A stretch of 23,909 nt of DNA, taken from Sphingomonadales bacterium. GTDB taxonomy: Bacteria > Pseudomonadota > Alphaproteobacteria > Sphingomonadales > Sphingomonadaceae. Both the position numbers and the translations under genes were made by a program. The notes under the pieces are model-generated. The model was not told the origin of the DNA. It saw only the letters and a list, made by a program, of their open reading frames with translations, and searched no databases. Location: contig JAGWVC010000061.1 of the NCBI GenBank assembly GCA_018971065.1, positions 1 through 23,909 of the forward strand. Direction: 5' to 3'. This document shows, piece by piece, positions 14,320 through 22,054 of the stretch; positions within the stretch are counted from its first letter, which is position 1, and each line of letters starts with the position of its first letter.

Positions 14320-15077
14320 GCGCGCTGCGGCGCCTGTTGCTGCTGGCGGGGCTGGTGCTGCTGACCGGCGCGCGCGATCCGATCCTGGTGCCCGATGTCT
14401 CGCAGCACCAGATCGAGGTGCGGCAGGGGTTCACCGGCACCGAACTGCTGCTGTTCGGGGCGATCCTCGATCCGGCGGGAACGCGCGCGGGCGGGGATTA
14501 CGATATCGTCGTGGTGGTCGAAGGGCCGACCCAGCCGGTGGTGCTGCGCCAGAAGCGGCGGGTGGCGGGGGTGTGGATCAACGCCGACAGCACGACCTGG
14601 CGTTCGGTGCCCAGCTATTACGCGGTGGCATCGTCGCGACCGCTGGAGAAGATCGTCGATCCGCGCACGGCGGCGATTTATGAATTCGGGCTGGATTCGC
14701 TGCAATTGTCGCCGACCGGGGCGATCGATCCGGCCGCGCAGGAGCGGTTTTCGGGCGGGCTGGTCGATCTGATGCGCCGCCACGGGTTGTACAGCCAGGA
14801 CGACAACGGCGTGACGCTGACCGGCCAGGTGCTGTACCGCGCGCGGATATTCCTGCCGTCGAGCGTGCAGGTGGGGACCTATACCGCCGAGACGTTCGCG
14901 GTGCGCAAGGGGCGGGTGGTGGCGTCGGCGCTGGCGCATGTCGAGGTGAAGAAGCTGGGGCTGGAGCGGGCGATCGCGCGGTTCGCGATTCACTATGCGT
15001 TCTTCTATGGCCTGATGGCGGTGACGGTCTCGGTGGCGATGGGTTGGCTGGCCGGGCGCCTGTTCGCGCTGGCATGA
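14316..15077 (+). CDS. TIGR02186-type membrane-anchored periplasmic protein
   Basis: The 253-residue product starts with a signal-like segment (LRRLLLLAGLVLLTGARD). It has a soluble region with strands (HQIEVRQGFTGTELLLFGAI, YDIVVVVEGP, FLPSSVQVGTYTAETFAV) and ends with one membrane helix (YAFFYGLMAVTVSVAMGWLAG). This is the layout of the alphaproteobacterial family TIGR02186, of unknown function and often found beside TauE-type exporters. GTG 14316 overlaps the exporter stop. A likely job is as an accessory subunit of that exporter on the periplasmic side, which is inferred from coupling only. Confidence 0.85.
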   Translation: MSALRRLLLLAGLVLLTGARDPILVPDVSQHQIEVRQGFTGTELLLFGAILDPAGTRAGGDYDIVVVVEGPTQPVVLRQKRRVAGVWINADSTTWRSVPSYYAVASSRPLEKIVDPRTAAIYEFGLDSLQLSPTGAIDPAAQERFSGGLVDLMRRHGLYSQDDNGVTLTGQVLYRARIFLPSSVQVGTYTAETFAVRKGRVVASALAHVEVKKLGLERAIARFAIHYAFFYGLMAVTVSVAMGWLAGRLFALA

Positions 15078-15098
15078 CGGTCGATTGCGCGGGCGCGA

Positions 15099-15113
15099 TT
15101 AGTTTGAAATTAA
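15099..15113 (+). promoter_or_regulatory. CtrA-like full site upstream of the HerA-like ATPase gene
   Basis: TTAG-TTTGAAA-TTAA matches the alphaproteobacterial CtrA full-site pattern TTAA-N7-TTAA with one mismatch, in an otherwise GC-rich region 65 bases before the ATG at 15178. One such match can occur by chance, so this is only a candidate for cell-cycle control. Confidence 0.3.
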
Positions 15114-15177
15114 GGAACTTGGCCTAGTCCTGCGACCGCCTCGCAGCTGTGCGCGGCGAAGGGACACGCGCATCGGC

Positions 15178-16875
15178 ATGACCGAATCGAGCATGAACAG
15201 CTTCGGCAGCGCCGAGCCGGCGCCCCCGGGGATGCTGGCCGGAATGGTGCCGAACATGCCGGCCGCCGAAGGCCATACCGGCGAGCCGCTGGGCATGATC
15301 CTGGAAATCGGCGGATCGGACAGCCGCGTGGCGTTCGACCGGCTGCGGCTGGAGCAATGCGCCGCCAGCGACCATCACAACGTGCGGCTGGCCGGGCAGG
15401 TGGGCAGCCTGGTGAAGATGCGGGTGGGCGATTCGTGGCTGATCGCCAGCGTGCGCAACCAGCGCCAGGACCCGCGCAATGCCGACATCATCGTCGCCAA
15501 TATCGACTTCATGGGCGAGGGCGACATCGAGCGGCTGACCGGCAAGGTCCACAAGTTCCGTCGTGGCGTGACCAATTATCCGATGGCGGGGACGTTCATC
15601 TTCCCCTGCGCCGACAGCGACCTGCGCGAGGTGTTTGCCGGCGACCGGCGCAATTCGATCGAGGTGGGCACCGTCTATCCTACCGCCGACGTGCGCGCGT
15701 CGATTGCGATCGATCCGTTCCTGGGCAAGCATTTCGCGCTGCTGGGATCGACCGGCACCGGCAAATCGACCACGCTGGCGCTGATCCTGCACCGCATCTG
15801 CGCGGCGGCGCCGCAGGGCCATATCGTGATGATCGACCCGCACGGCGAATATGCGGCGTCGTTCCGCAGCAACGGGCTGATCCTGGACGTCAGCAACCTG
15901 CAGTTGCCGTACTGGATGATGAACTTCGAGGAGCACTGCGAGATCATGCTGCGCTCCACCGGCGATGATCGCCAGATGGACGCCGAGATCCTGGCCAAGT
16001 GCCTGTTGCAGGCGCGAGCCAAGAACCGGCTGGCCGAGCAGATGGGCAAGATCACCGTCGATTCGCCGATTCCCTACCTGCTGTCCGACCTGACCACGAT
16101 CCTGCAGAACGAGATGGGCAAGCTGGAGAAGGCGACCAGCAGCGCGCCGTTCGTGCGGTTGAAGGTGCGGCTGGACGAGCTGAAGGCCGATCCGCGCTAT
16201 CAATTCCTGTTTTCGGGAATGCTGGTGGGCGACACGATGGCCGAGCTGATCATGCGGCTCTTCCGCCTGCCGTCGCGCGGGCAGCCGATCACCATCGTCG
16301 ATGTTTCGGGGGTGCCGTCGGAGATCACGTCCACCGTGGTGGCGGTGCTGGCGCGGATGGTGTTCGACTATGCGATCTGGTCGCGCGATGAGCGTACCCA
16401 GCCGATCCTGCTGGTCTGCGAGGAAGCGCACCGTTACGTGCCGAACGAGAAGAACGCCGATGGTTCGTCGGTGGGCAAGATCGTCAGCCGCATTGCCAAG
16501 GAAGGCCGCAAATACGGGGTTTCGCTAGGGCTGGTGACGCAGCGGCCGTCGGACCTGGCCGAAGGCGTGTTGTCGCAGGTGGGCACGATCATCTCTATGC
16601 GCCTGAACAACGAACGCGACCAGGCGTTCGTGCGATCGGCGATGCCCGAAGGCGCGCGCGGGTTCCTCGATGCGCTGCCGGCGCTGCGCAACCGCGAATG
16701 CATCATCTGCGGCGAGGGCGTGTCGATCCCGGTGCGCGCGGCGTTCGACAACCTTGAGGAAGAGAAACGCCCGGCTTCGGCCGACCCGTCGTTCGTGGCG
16801 CTGTGGCGCGAAAGCGGTGGCGAGGAGGAGACGGTGTTGCGCGTGGTTCAGAGGTGGCGCGCGCAGGGCAGATAG
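15178..16875 (+). CDS. HerA-like DUF87 P-loop ATPase (FtsK/HerA superfamily)
   Basis: The 565-residue protein has an N-terminal HAS-barrel-like region (about 35-170). A P-loop GSTGTGKST follows at 190-198, then MIDPHGEY typical of HerA/FtsK ATPases, and the Walker B LLVCEEAH with Glu415/Glu416. Near the C-terminus come GLVTQRPSDL and ISMRLNNERDQ. HerA enzymes are hexameric DNA translocases, usually coded beside the nuclease NurA in archaea; no NurA or other nuclease is adjacent here, so its partner and role are unknown. ATG 15178 is chosen as the first in-frame start; GAAGGGA lies 13 bases upstream, a little far, and ATG 15193 is an alternative. Confidence 0.9.
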   Translation: MTESSMNSFGSAEPAPPGMLAGMVPNMPAAEGHTGEPLGMILEIGGSDSRVAFDRLRLEQCAASDHHNVRLAGQVGSLVKMRVGDSWLIASVRNQRQDPRNADIIVANIDFMGEGDIERLTGKVHKFRRGVTNYPMAGTFIFPCADSDLREVFAGDRRNSIEVGTVYPTADVRASIAIDPFLGKHFALLGSTGTGKSTTLALILHRICAAAPQGHIVMIDPHGEYAASFRSNGLILDVSNLQLPYWMMNFEEHCEIMLRSTGDDRQMDAEILAKCLLQARAKNRLAEQMGKITVDSPIPYLLSDLTTILQNEMGKLEKATSSAPFVRLKVRLDELKADPRYQFLFSGMLVGDTMAELIMRLFRLPSRGQPITIVDVSGVPSEITSTVVAVLARMVFDYAIWSRDERTQPILLVCEEAHRYVPNEKNADGSSVGKIVSRIAKEGRKYGVSLGLVTQRPSDLAEGVLSQVGTIISMRLNNERDQAFVRSAMPEGARGFLDALPALRNRECIICGEGVSIPVRAAFDNLEEEKRPASADPSFVALWRESGGEEETVLRVVQRWRAQGR

Positions 16876-16916
16876 GGTAATGACCTGAATATCATCGATT
16901 ATCTGGATAGTTGGAG

Positions 16917-17642
16917 ATGACCTCCACACCCGTCAAGCCACCCGCATCAGGATGGCAGAACGCGGCTCTCATCCTTCTGCTGTTTCTGCTGCTATTTACG
17001 GCAGCAATTGCCGGCGGGTTATGGGGTGGATTGTTCGCGTTCCTCGCCAGCCCGGTCTTGCACAGACTATGGCGGAATGCGGATCGTGCCCGCACCGGCG
17101 AATCGGACCCGTTGCCGCAACCCGTGCTGTGGGGGTCGGTGGCTGCCGGCGGCCTTGCGGTTGCGCTGGTCTGGCATTCTGGCGCCGATCAGCGGCCAGT
17201 GTCTCCACCCCGGTTCGAGCAGCTCGAAGTGACGACGGGGGTGCTCCTCAAGGGCGTGGGCGGCGAACGCTCGATCAGGACGCAGGCCGGCCGGTTCCTT
17301 GTCATCATCTGTGCGGACAAAATGTCCCGTGGCCCTGACAACTGGTGCCTTTACGATCGTGAGCGTCCGGCGATCGGCAAGCAGGTCACGGTGTTTCACA
17401 CCCCGCCGTTCCGGCTCGGCAGGGCAAAGGCGCACTACTATGAACTGCGGCAGGGCGATGCGCGCATCGTTCGCTACGAGGACGTGGCGGCCCACATCGC
17501 CAGCGGGACGAAACTGCGGGGGGGCCGTGATCGGAACCTCGCCATCAGCTTGACCGCGATGTGGGCCTATTTGCTGATGGTCACGTTGTGGCGGGCGAAA
17601 GCCAACCGATGGTGTGACCGAACCCGAAGCCGGCCTCGCTAG
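16917..17642 (+). CDS. Hypothetical membrane protein
   Basis: I recognise no family. The 241-residue product has a strong N-terminal membrane helix (AALILLLFLLLFTAAIAGGLW), a likely second one (GLFAFLASPVL), another near residues 70-88 (WGSVAAGGLAVALVW) and a last one near the C-terminus (ISLTAMWAYLLMVTLW). Between the last two lies a soluble segment of about 120 residues with strand-like stretches (FEQLEVTTGVLLKGV, RFLVIICADK). GGAG directly abuts the ATG at 16917, so an upstream TTG at 16911 may be the real start. It follows the ATPase by about 40 bases and ends on a CTAG shared with the convergent NTF2-like gene. Confidence 0.7.
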   Translation: MTSTPVKPPASGWQNAALILLLFLLLFTAAIAGGLWGGLFAFLASPVLHRLWRNADRARTGESDPLPQPVLWGSVAAGGLAVALVWHSGADQRPVSPPRFEQLEVTTGVLLKGVGGERSIRTQAGRFLVIICADKMSRGPDNWCLYDRERPAIGKQVTVFHTPPFRLGRAKAHYYELRQGDARIVRYEDVAAHIASGTKLRGGRDRNLAISLTAMWAYLLMVTLWRAKANRWCDRTRSRPR

Positions 17643-18040
17643 TCTTTCCTGAAGAACTCCGCCGCCAGCGCAGTGTCGAGGTATTCCTTGACGCTGATGA
17701 TCAGGCCATCGCGGAAGGAGAACAGGTAGTGGTAGGCGTTGGCGTAGTACCGGCCGTCGGCGATGGTGGTGCCGCCGGTGACGCATTCGACGGCGACGCG
17801 GTTGGCTTCCGCGGTGATGGCGCCGAACTGGACCTCGGCGCCACCAGCGAAGATCGAGGGCGTGGCCATGTAGGCGACGATGCCGGGTTTGTCGCGGCTG
17901 CCGGCGTAATCGAACAGGCGCGGGGTGCCGGCGGTCCAGTAGGTGGCGTCGGGGGCCATCAGTGCGTCGATCACTTCCGGGTGATGCTTGGCGCTGGCTT
18001 CGAGGAAGGCGACGGCCTTTGCTTTCAGGTCTTCGCTCAT
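17639..18040 (-). CDS. NTF2-like / SnoaL-like small protein
   Basis: The 133-residue product has the length and pattern of the cone-shaped NTF2-like fold. There is a first helix with KAVAFLEASAKHHPEVIDALMAPDATYW, a middle strand region (AEVQFGAITAEANRVAVECV) and a final paired strand (YHYLFSFRDGLIISVKEYLDT). Such proteins include ketosteroid isomerase relatives and polyketide cyclases; catalytic residues cannot be assigned and the role is open. Its ATG overlaps the ubiG stop (ATGA), so it is translated from the ubiG message. Confidence 0.85.
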   Translation of the reverse strand: MSEDLKAKAVAFLEASAKHHPEVIDALMAPDATYWTAGTPRLFDYAGSRDKPGIVAYMATPSIFAGGAEVQFGAITAEANRVAVECVTGGTTIADGRYYANAYHYLFSFRDGLIISVKEYLDTALAAEFFRKD

Positions 18041-18783
18041 GCCTTTGTCGCCGTGACGAGGTAATTCAGCGCGAGGTCGGTGGAGAGGTGCAGGCCCTTG
18101 GCGGGCGACCAGGCGATGCCTTGCGGCTGGCCCATTTTCAGCCCGGCGGCGGCGAGGAGATCGCGCAATTCATCAGGGGTGACGAAATCGTCCCAGTGGT
18201 GGGTGCCGCGCGGGATCAGGCCGATGCGTTCGGCGCCTTCGACCATCAGCAGGCGCGAGCGCTGGGTACGGTTGGGGGTGGACAGCACCAATAGCCCGCC
18301 GGGGGCGAGCGCGTTGGCGAGCGCGGCGAGGAACGCGGGCTTGTCCGCCACGTGTTCGATGACTTCCATCGCGGTGACGAGATCGAAGCTGGCGAGGCCG
18401 AGCGCGGCAACGTCGCCACACAGGTAGCCGATGGCGAGGCCGGCGCCTTCGGCATGCGCGCGGGCGGCGGCGACGTTTTCGGGGGCGGCATCGACCCCGG
18501 TGACGGCGGCGCCGAGCCGGGCGAGTGGTTCCGCCAGCAGGCCGGCGCCGCAGCCGACATCGAGCGCGCGCTTGCCGGTGAGGGGGCGCAACGCGGCGGC
18601 ATCGCCCGGCCAGTGGGTATCGATCGCGGCGCGGACGAAGCCGAGGCGGACCGGGTTCAGCCGATGCAGCATGGCGGACGACCCCTTCGGGTCCCACCAT
18701 TCGGCGGCCAGCTTGCCGAAGTGGGCGGCTTCTTCGGGGCGGATGGTGTGAGTCATCGTGCCAGACATCGTGGTTGCATTCAT
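18037..18783 (-). CDS. ubiG: Bifunctional ubiquinone biosynthesis O-methyltransferase UbiG
   Basis: The 248-residue protein has the UbiG N-terminus (EEAAHFGKLAAEWWDPKGSSAMLHRLNPVRL), the S-adenosylmethionine motif LDVGCGAG (74-81), VTGVDAAPENV, and EVIEHVADKPAFL. The C-terminal IPRGTHHWDDFVTPDEL is typical of the family. It catalyses both O-methylation steps of ubiquinone synthesis. Starts at 18783, 18768 and 18756 are all possible; AGGGA lies before the first, and I use it. The gene is divergent from the aspartate kinase gene with 83 bases between them. Confidence 0.95.
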   Translation of the reverse strand: MNATTMSGTMTHTIRPEEAAHFGKLAAEWWDPKGSSAMLHRLNPVRLGFVRAAIDTHWPGDAAALRPLTGKRALDVGCGAGLLAEPLARLGAAVTGVDAAPENVAAARAHAEGAGLAIGYLCGDVAALGLASFDLVTAMEVIEHVADKPAFLAALANALAPGGLLVLSTPNRTQRSRLLMVEGAERIGLIPRGTHHWDDFVTPDELRDLLAAAGLKMGQPQGIAWSPAKGLHLSTDLALNYLVTATKA

Positions 18784-18866
18784 GGTGGTGCATCCCTAAC
18801 AGCGCAGCCGTTTGGCCGGAAGCACTGGTTTGCCGGTTTTCGCGTCGTGTTTGAGGGAGCGAGCAG

Positions 18867-20123
18867 TTGGCCCGCATTGTCATGAAGTTCGGCGGCACGT
18901 CGATGGCGGGGACGGAGCGCATCCGCCGCGTTGCCGGCATCGTCAAGCGCCAGCAGGAAGCCGGCCATGAAGTCGCGGTGGTGGTTTCCGCCATGTCGGG
19001 CGAGACCGACCGGCTGGTCAATTTCTGCCGCGAGGCCAATGCGCTGTATGATCCGGCCGAGTACGACGTGGTGGTCGCCAGCGGTGAGCAGGTGACCTCG
19101 GGCCTGCTGGCGATGCATCTGCAGGCGCTGGGCTGCAAGGCGCGCTCGTGGCTGGGCTGGCAGTTGCCGGTGCGCACCGATGACGCGTTCTCGAAGGCGC
19201 GGATCGAGACGATCGATTCGCCCGAACTGCTGGCCAGCATGGCCGCCGGCGAGATCGCGGTGATTCCGGGCTTCCAGGGGGTGACCGCCGACAACCGCAT
19301 CACCACGCTGGGCCGGGGCGGATCGGATACCTCCGCCGTGGCCGTGGCGGCGGCGATCAAGGCCGATCGCTGCGACATCTATACCGATGTGGACGGGGTC
19401 TATACCACTGACCCGCGCATCGTTGCCAAGGCGCGCAAGCTGAAGAACGTGACTTATGAGGAGATGCTGGAGCTTGCCAGCGTCGGCTCGAAGGTGTTGC
19501 AGACCCGCTCGGTCAGCCTGGCGATGAAGGAGCGCGTGCGGGTGCAGGTGCTGTCGTCGTTCATCGACGAGACCGCACCCGGCGCCGACACCCTGCCCGG
19601 CACCATGATCGTCAGCGACGAAGAACTTGAGGAATTGGAAATGGAACGCCAGCTCATCACCGGCATCGCCGCCGACAAGAACGAGGCCAAGGTTACCCTG
19701 ACCCGCATCGCCGACCGCCCGGGCGCGGTGGCGGCCATTTTTGGCCCGCTGGCCAATGCCAACATCAACGTCGACATGATCATCCAGAACGTCGCCAAGG
19801 ACAAGGGCGAGACCGACGTGACCTTCACCGTGCCGGGCGCCGACCTGGCGCGCACCCAGGCGCTGCTGGAAGCGCGGCAGGAAGCGATCGGCTATACGCG
19901 GCTGATCTGCGATTCGAAGGTGGCGAAGATTTCGGTGGTGGGCGTGGGGATGCGCAGCCACGCCGGCGTTGCCAGCACGATGTTCCGCGCGCTGGCCGAT
20001 CGCGGCATCAATATCCTTGCGATCAGCACCAGCGAGATCAAGGTTTCGGTGCTGATCGACGAGGACGAGACCGAACTGGCGGTGCGCGTGCTGCACACCG
20101 CTTACGGGCTGGACGGGGAATAA
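18867..20123 (+). CDS. lysC: Aspartate kinase
   Basis: The 418-residue protein shows KFGGTS at residues 7-12, the amino-acid-kinase domain with VVVSAMSGETDRL, TLGRGGSDTSAVA and CDIYTDVDGVYTTDP, and two C-terminal ACT domains. ACT1 includes ADRPGAVAAIFGPLANANINVDMI and ACT2 includes MRSHAGVASTMFRALADRGINI. It phosphorylates aspartate as the first step to lysine, methionine and threonine and should be feedback-regulated through the ACT domains. The start is TTG at 18867, supported by GAGGGAG (18853-18859) seven bases upstream. A very good internal ribosome site precedes Met259, so a separate regulatory subunit may also be made. Confidence 0.95.
   Translation: MARIVMKFGGTSMAGTERIRRVAGIVKRQQEAGHEVAVVVSAMSGETDRLVNFCREANALYDPAEYDVVVASGEQVTSGLLAMHLQALGCKARSWLGWQLPVRTDDAFSKARIETIDSPELLASMAAGEIAVIPGFQGVTADNRITTLGRGGSDTSAVAVAAAIKADRCDIYTDVDGVYTTDPRIVAKARKLKNVTYEEMLELASVGSKVLQTRSVSLAMKERVRVQVLSSFIDETAPGADTLPGTMIVSDEELEELEMERQLITGIAADKNEAKVTLTRIADRPGAVAAIFGPLANANINVDMIIQNVAKDKGETDVTFTVPGADLARTQALLEARQEAIGYTRLICDSKVAKISVVGVGMRSHAGVASTMFRALADRGINILAISTSEIKVSVLIDEDETELAVRVLHTAYGLDGE
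19629..19643 (+). promoter_or_regulatory. Internal Shine-Dalgarno and ATG within lysC (possible beta-subunit start)
   Basis: GAGGAA (19629-19634), six bases of spacing, then ATG at 19641, in frame with lysC at Met259. Translation from here would give a 160-residue protein consisting only of the two ACT domains, close in size to the beta subunits made by internal initiation from Corynebacterium and Bacillus aspartate kinase genes. The same bases also encode the acidic EELEELEME linker, so a chance match is possible. Confidence 0.5.
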
Positions 20124-20207
20124 GTGCGGGCGGGCCGCCGCCTTCTGCTTGAAAATTCGCGATAACTTGCCAAATTCCCGGCCGGAAACGGTTTGAGGGC
20201 TGTGGGC

Positions 20208-20699
20208 ATGATCAATGGATTGCTGGCCGGGCTGCTGCTGGTGATGCTGTTCGCGCATCACGCGCCGGATACGCCGATCGCGCGCGCTTGGCAGGATGTG
20301 GTGGTCGGGCCGCTCGCGCGGCGGCTGGGTGCGATCACGCGCGGGCAGGCGTTGCTGGCGGGATCGATCGTCGTGGTTGCCCTGTTCGTGGTCTGGGCGT
20401 TGCAGGCCGAGGGTGCGCAGGTTTTCGCGATGGCGCTGCCGGACGTGCTGGCTTGGGCCAGTGTGTTCGAGGTTTCTTCCCTGCTCGATGCGCTGGTGGC
20501 GACGGTGATCGTGGCTTCCGGTGTGCGGATGCGGCCGATCCGGATGGTGGTGGCGCGACTGCGACCGAGGCGGCGGCGGGCGCGCCGTGTGGCCAGTGCC
20601 GCGCGTTTGGCCGACAACGATGACGACGCGTCGCTATTCCGGCTGGCGCAGAACCTTCATCCCCTTGGTCCGGCTGGTCAGGTGCCATTGGCGGCATAG
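20208..20699 (+). CDS. Hypothetical small membrane protein
   Basis: No family is recognised. The 163-residue product has a hydrophobic N-terminus (GLLAGLLLVMLFA), a second helix (ALLAGSIVVVALFVVWAL) and a third (LLDALVATVIVASGV). A strongly basic segment rich in arginine (RLRPRRRRARR) then leads to a cytoplasmic tail with DNDDDASLF. ATG 20208 is preferred since GAGGG lies 8 bases before it. Its last 66 bases overlap, in antisense, the end of the 58-residue Cys/His protein gene; if that gene is real, the tail after about residue 142 may be shaped by overlap. Confidence 0.65.
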   Translation: MINGLLAGLLLVMLFAHHAPDTPIARAWQDVVVGPLARRLGAITRGQALLAGSIVVVALFVVWALQAEGAQVFAMALPDVLAWASVFEVSSLLDALVATVIVASGVRMRPIRMVVARLRPRRRRARRVASAARLADNDDDASLFRLAQNLHPLGPAGQVPLAA

Positions 20700-20810
20700 C
20701 GTGCAGCGGTACGGGCGCAGTGTCACTTGCGCGGCCAGTGCCACCGCGACGGCTTCGGCCTCGCTGGCGTAGCGGCGCTTTTTCGCGCAGGTGCCGGGGG
20801 TGGTTTGCAT
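20634..20810 (-). CDS. Small Cys/His protein (probable zinc-binding), 58 aa
   Basis: Short minus-strand frame ATG 20810 to TAG 20634. The product has Cys8, then KKRRYASEAEAVAVAL, then RPYRCTLCRQWHLTSR with Cys36, Cys39 and His43. Order and spacing (C ... K-x-RY-x-S-x-x-E-A ... Y-x-C-x-x-C-x-x-W-H-L-T-S) match a pattern of small predicted zinc-ribbon proteins known to me from bacteria and phages; no function is established. GAGGCAGGCG lies before the ATG as a possible ribosome site. It overlaps the convergent membrane-protein gene by 66 bases and diverges from the second NMO-like gene. Confidence 0.75.
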   Translation of the reverse strand: MQTTPGTCAKKRRYASEAEAVAVALAAQVTLRPYRCTLCRQWHLTSRTKGMKVLRQPE

Positions 20811-20903
20811 GGTCGCCTGCCTCGCATGGCGCTGCCATCTGGCGCAACCGGCAATCGCCCGCTACAGGCGGCGGCACCACACAGCGCAGGCGCGGGGGCA
20901 AGA

Positions 20904-21905
20904 GTGAGCAAGACCAAGCAGTTGATGGCGCGCGGCGCCGAGTTCCTGGGCAGCGAGTACGCCATCCTGTGCGGCGCGATGAGCTGGGTTTCCGAAAGGA
21001 ACCTGGTGGCGGCGATCAGCAATGCCGGTGGGTTCGGGGTGATCGCCTGCGGGGCGATGACGCCCGAACTGCTCGACCGCGAGATCGCGGCGACCAAGGC
21101 GCTGACCGACAAGCCGTTCGGCGTGAACCTGATCACCATGCATCCCGGGCTGTTCGACCTGATCGACGTCTGCGGGCGGCACGGGGTTGGCCATGTCGTG
21201 CTGGCGGGCGGGATTCCGCCGAAGGGTTCGGTCGAGGCGATCAAGGCATTCGGCGCCAAGGTGCTGGTGTTCGCGCCGACGCTGGCGCTGGCGAAGAAGC
21301 TGTTGCGCAGCGGCGCCGATGCGCTGGTGATTGAGGGCAGCGAGGCGGGCGGGCACATCGGCCCGGTTTCCACCAGCGTGCTGGCGCAGGAATTCCTGCC
21401 GGCGCTGGCCGAGGAATTCGTGGTGTTCGTGGCCGGGGGCATCGGCCGGGGCGAGATGATCGCCAGCTATCTGGAGATGGGCGCGGCGGGCGTGCAACTG
21501 GGCACGCGGTTTGCCTGCGCCACCGAATCGATCGCCCACCCCGATTTCAAGAAGGCGTTCTTCCGCGCCAATGCGCGCGACGCGGTGGCGTCGGTGCAGG
21601 TCGATCCGCGCCTGCCGGTGATCCCGGTGCGCGCGCTGAAGAACAAGGGCGGCGAGGAGTTCACCGCCAAGCAGATCGCGGTGGCGCGCCAGTTGGACGC
21701 GGGCGAGGTGGACATGGCCACCGCGCAACTGGAGATCGAGCACTTCTGGGCCGGCGCGCTGCGCCGCGCGGTGATCGAGGGCGATGTCGAGCGCGGTTCG
21801 GTGATGGCCGGGCAGTCAGTGGGGATGGTGACGAAGGAAGAGCCGGTGGCCGCCATCATCGCCGAACTGATGGCCGAGAGCGACGCGGCGCTGGGACGGC
21901 GTTGA
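20904..21905 (+). CDS. Nitronate monooxygenase / enoyl-reductase-II-like FMN protein (copy 2)
   Basis: The 333-residue product is a TIM-barrel flavoprotein with CGAMSWVSERNLVAAISNAGGFGVIA at the N-terminus and KPFGVNLITMHPG. DALVIEGSEAGGHIGPVST carries the conserved histidine, and AAGVQLGTRFACATES is the FMN phosphate end. The EAGGHIG form resembles FabK-type enoyl-ACP reductases as well as nitronate monooxygenases, so substrate is uncertain. It differs from the copy at 4662, whose equivalent motif is GAGGGGHAG, so the two are not recent duplicates. GTG 20904 is used as start with a weak GGGGG upstream; ATG 20925 (eighth codon) is an alternative. Confidence 0.87.
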   Translation: MSKTKQLMARGAEFLGSEYAILCGAMSWVSERNLVAAISNAGGFGVIACGAMTPELLDREIAATKALTDKPFGVNLITMHPGLFDLIDVCGRHGVGHVVLAGGIPPKGSVEAIKAFGAKVLVFAPTLALAKKLLRSGADALVIEGSEAGGHIGPVSTSVLAQEFLPALAEEFVVFVAGGIGRGEMIASYLEMGAAGVQLGTRFACATESIAHPDFKKAFFRANARDAVASVQVDPRLPVIPVRALKNKGGEEFTAKQIAVARQLDAGEVDMATAQLEIEHFWAGALRRAVIEGDVERGSVMAGQSVGMVTKEEPVAAIIAELMAESDAALGRR

Positions 21906-22054
21906 GGGGGGCAGCGCCGCCCGATACTGGGACGAAGCCGTCGTTCACAGATACGATCGAGAATGACAGGTTTTGGCGGAATTGGCCATTTGCGGTCGCC
22001 GAATTTCGATCAGGCAATTAAATGATTTGGTCCTGGCCGACACCGGAATGAGCT
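21906..22054. other. Composition junction between core genes and accessory end region
   Basis: This 149-base gap holds no gene I can support. It starts GC-rich and becomes more AT-rich after about 21,940. One short frame on the plus strand from 21973 continues into the next gene as an antisense shadow. No tRNA, direct repeat pair or integrase site is visible, so the island edge is not defined. Confidence 0.4.

Noticed and set aside
18780..20261. 493-residue minus-strand frame opposite lysC
   Set aside because: Antisense shadow of the aspartate kinase gene with no domain pattern.
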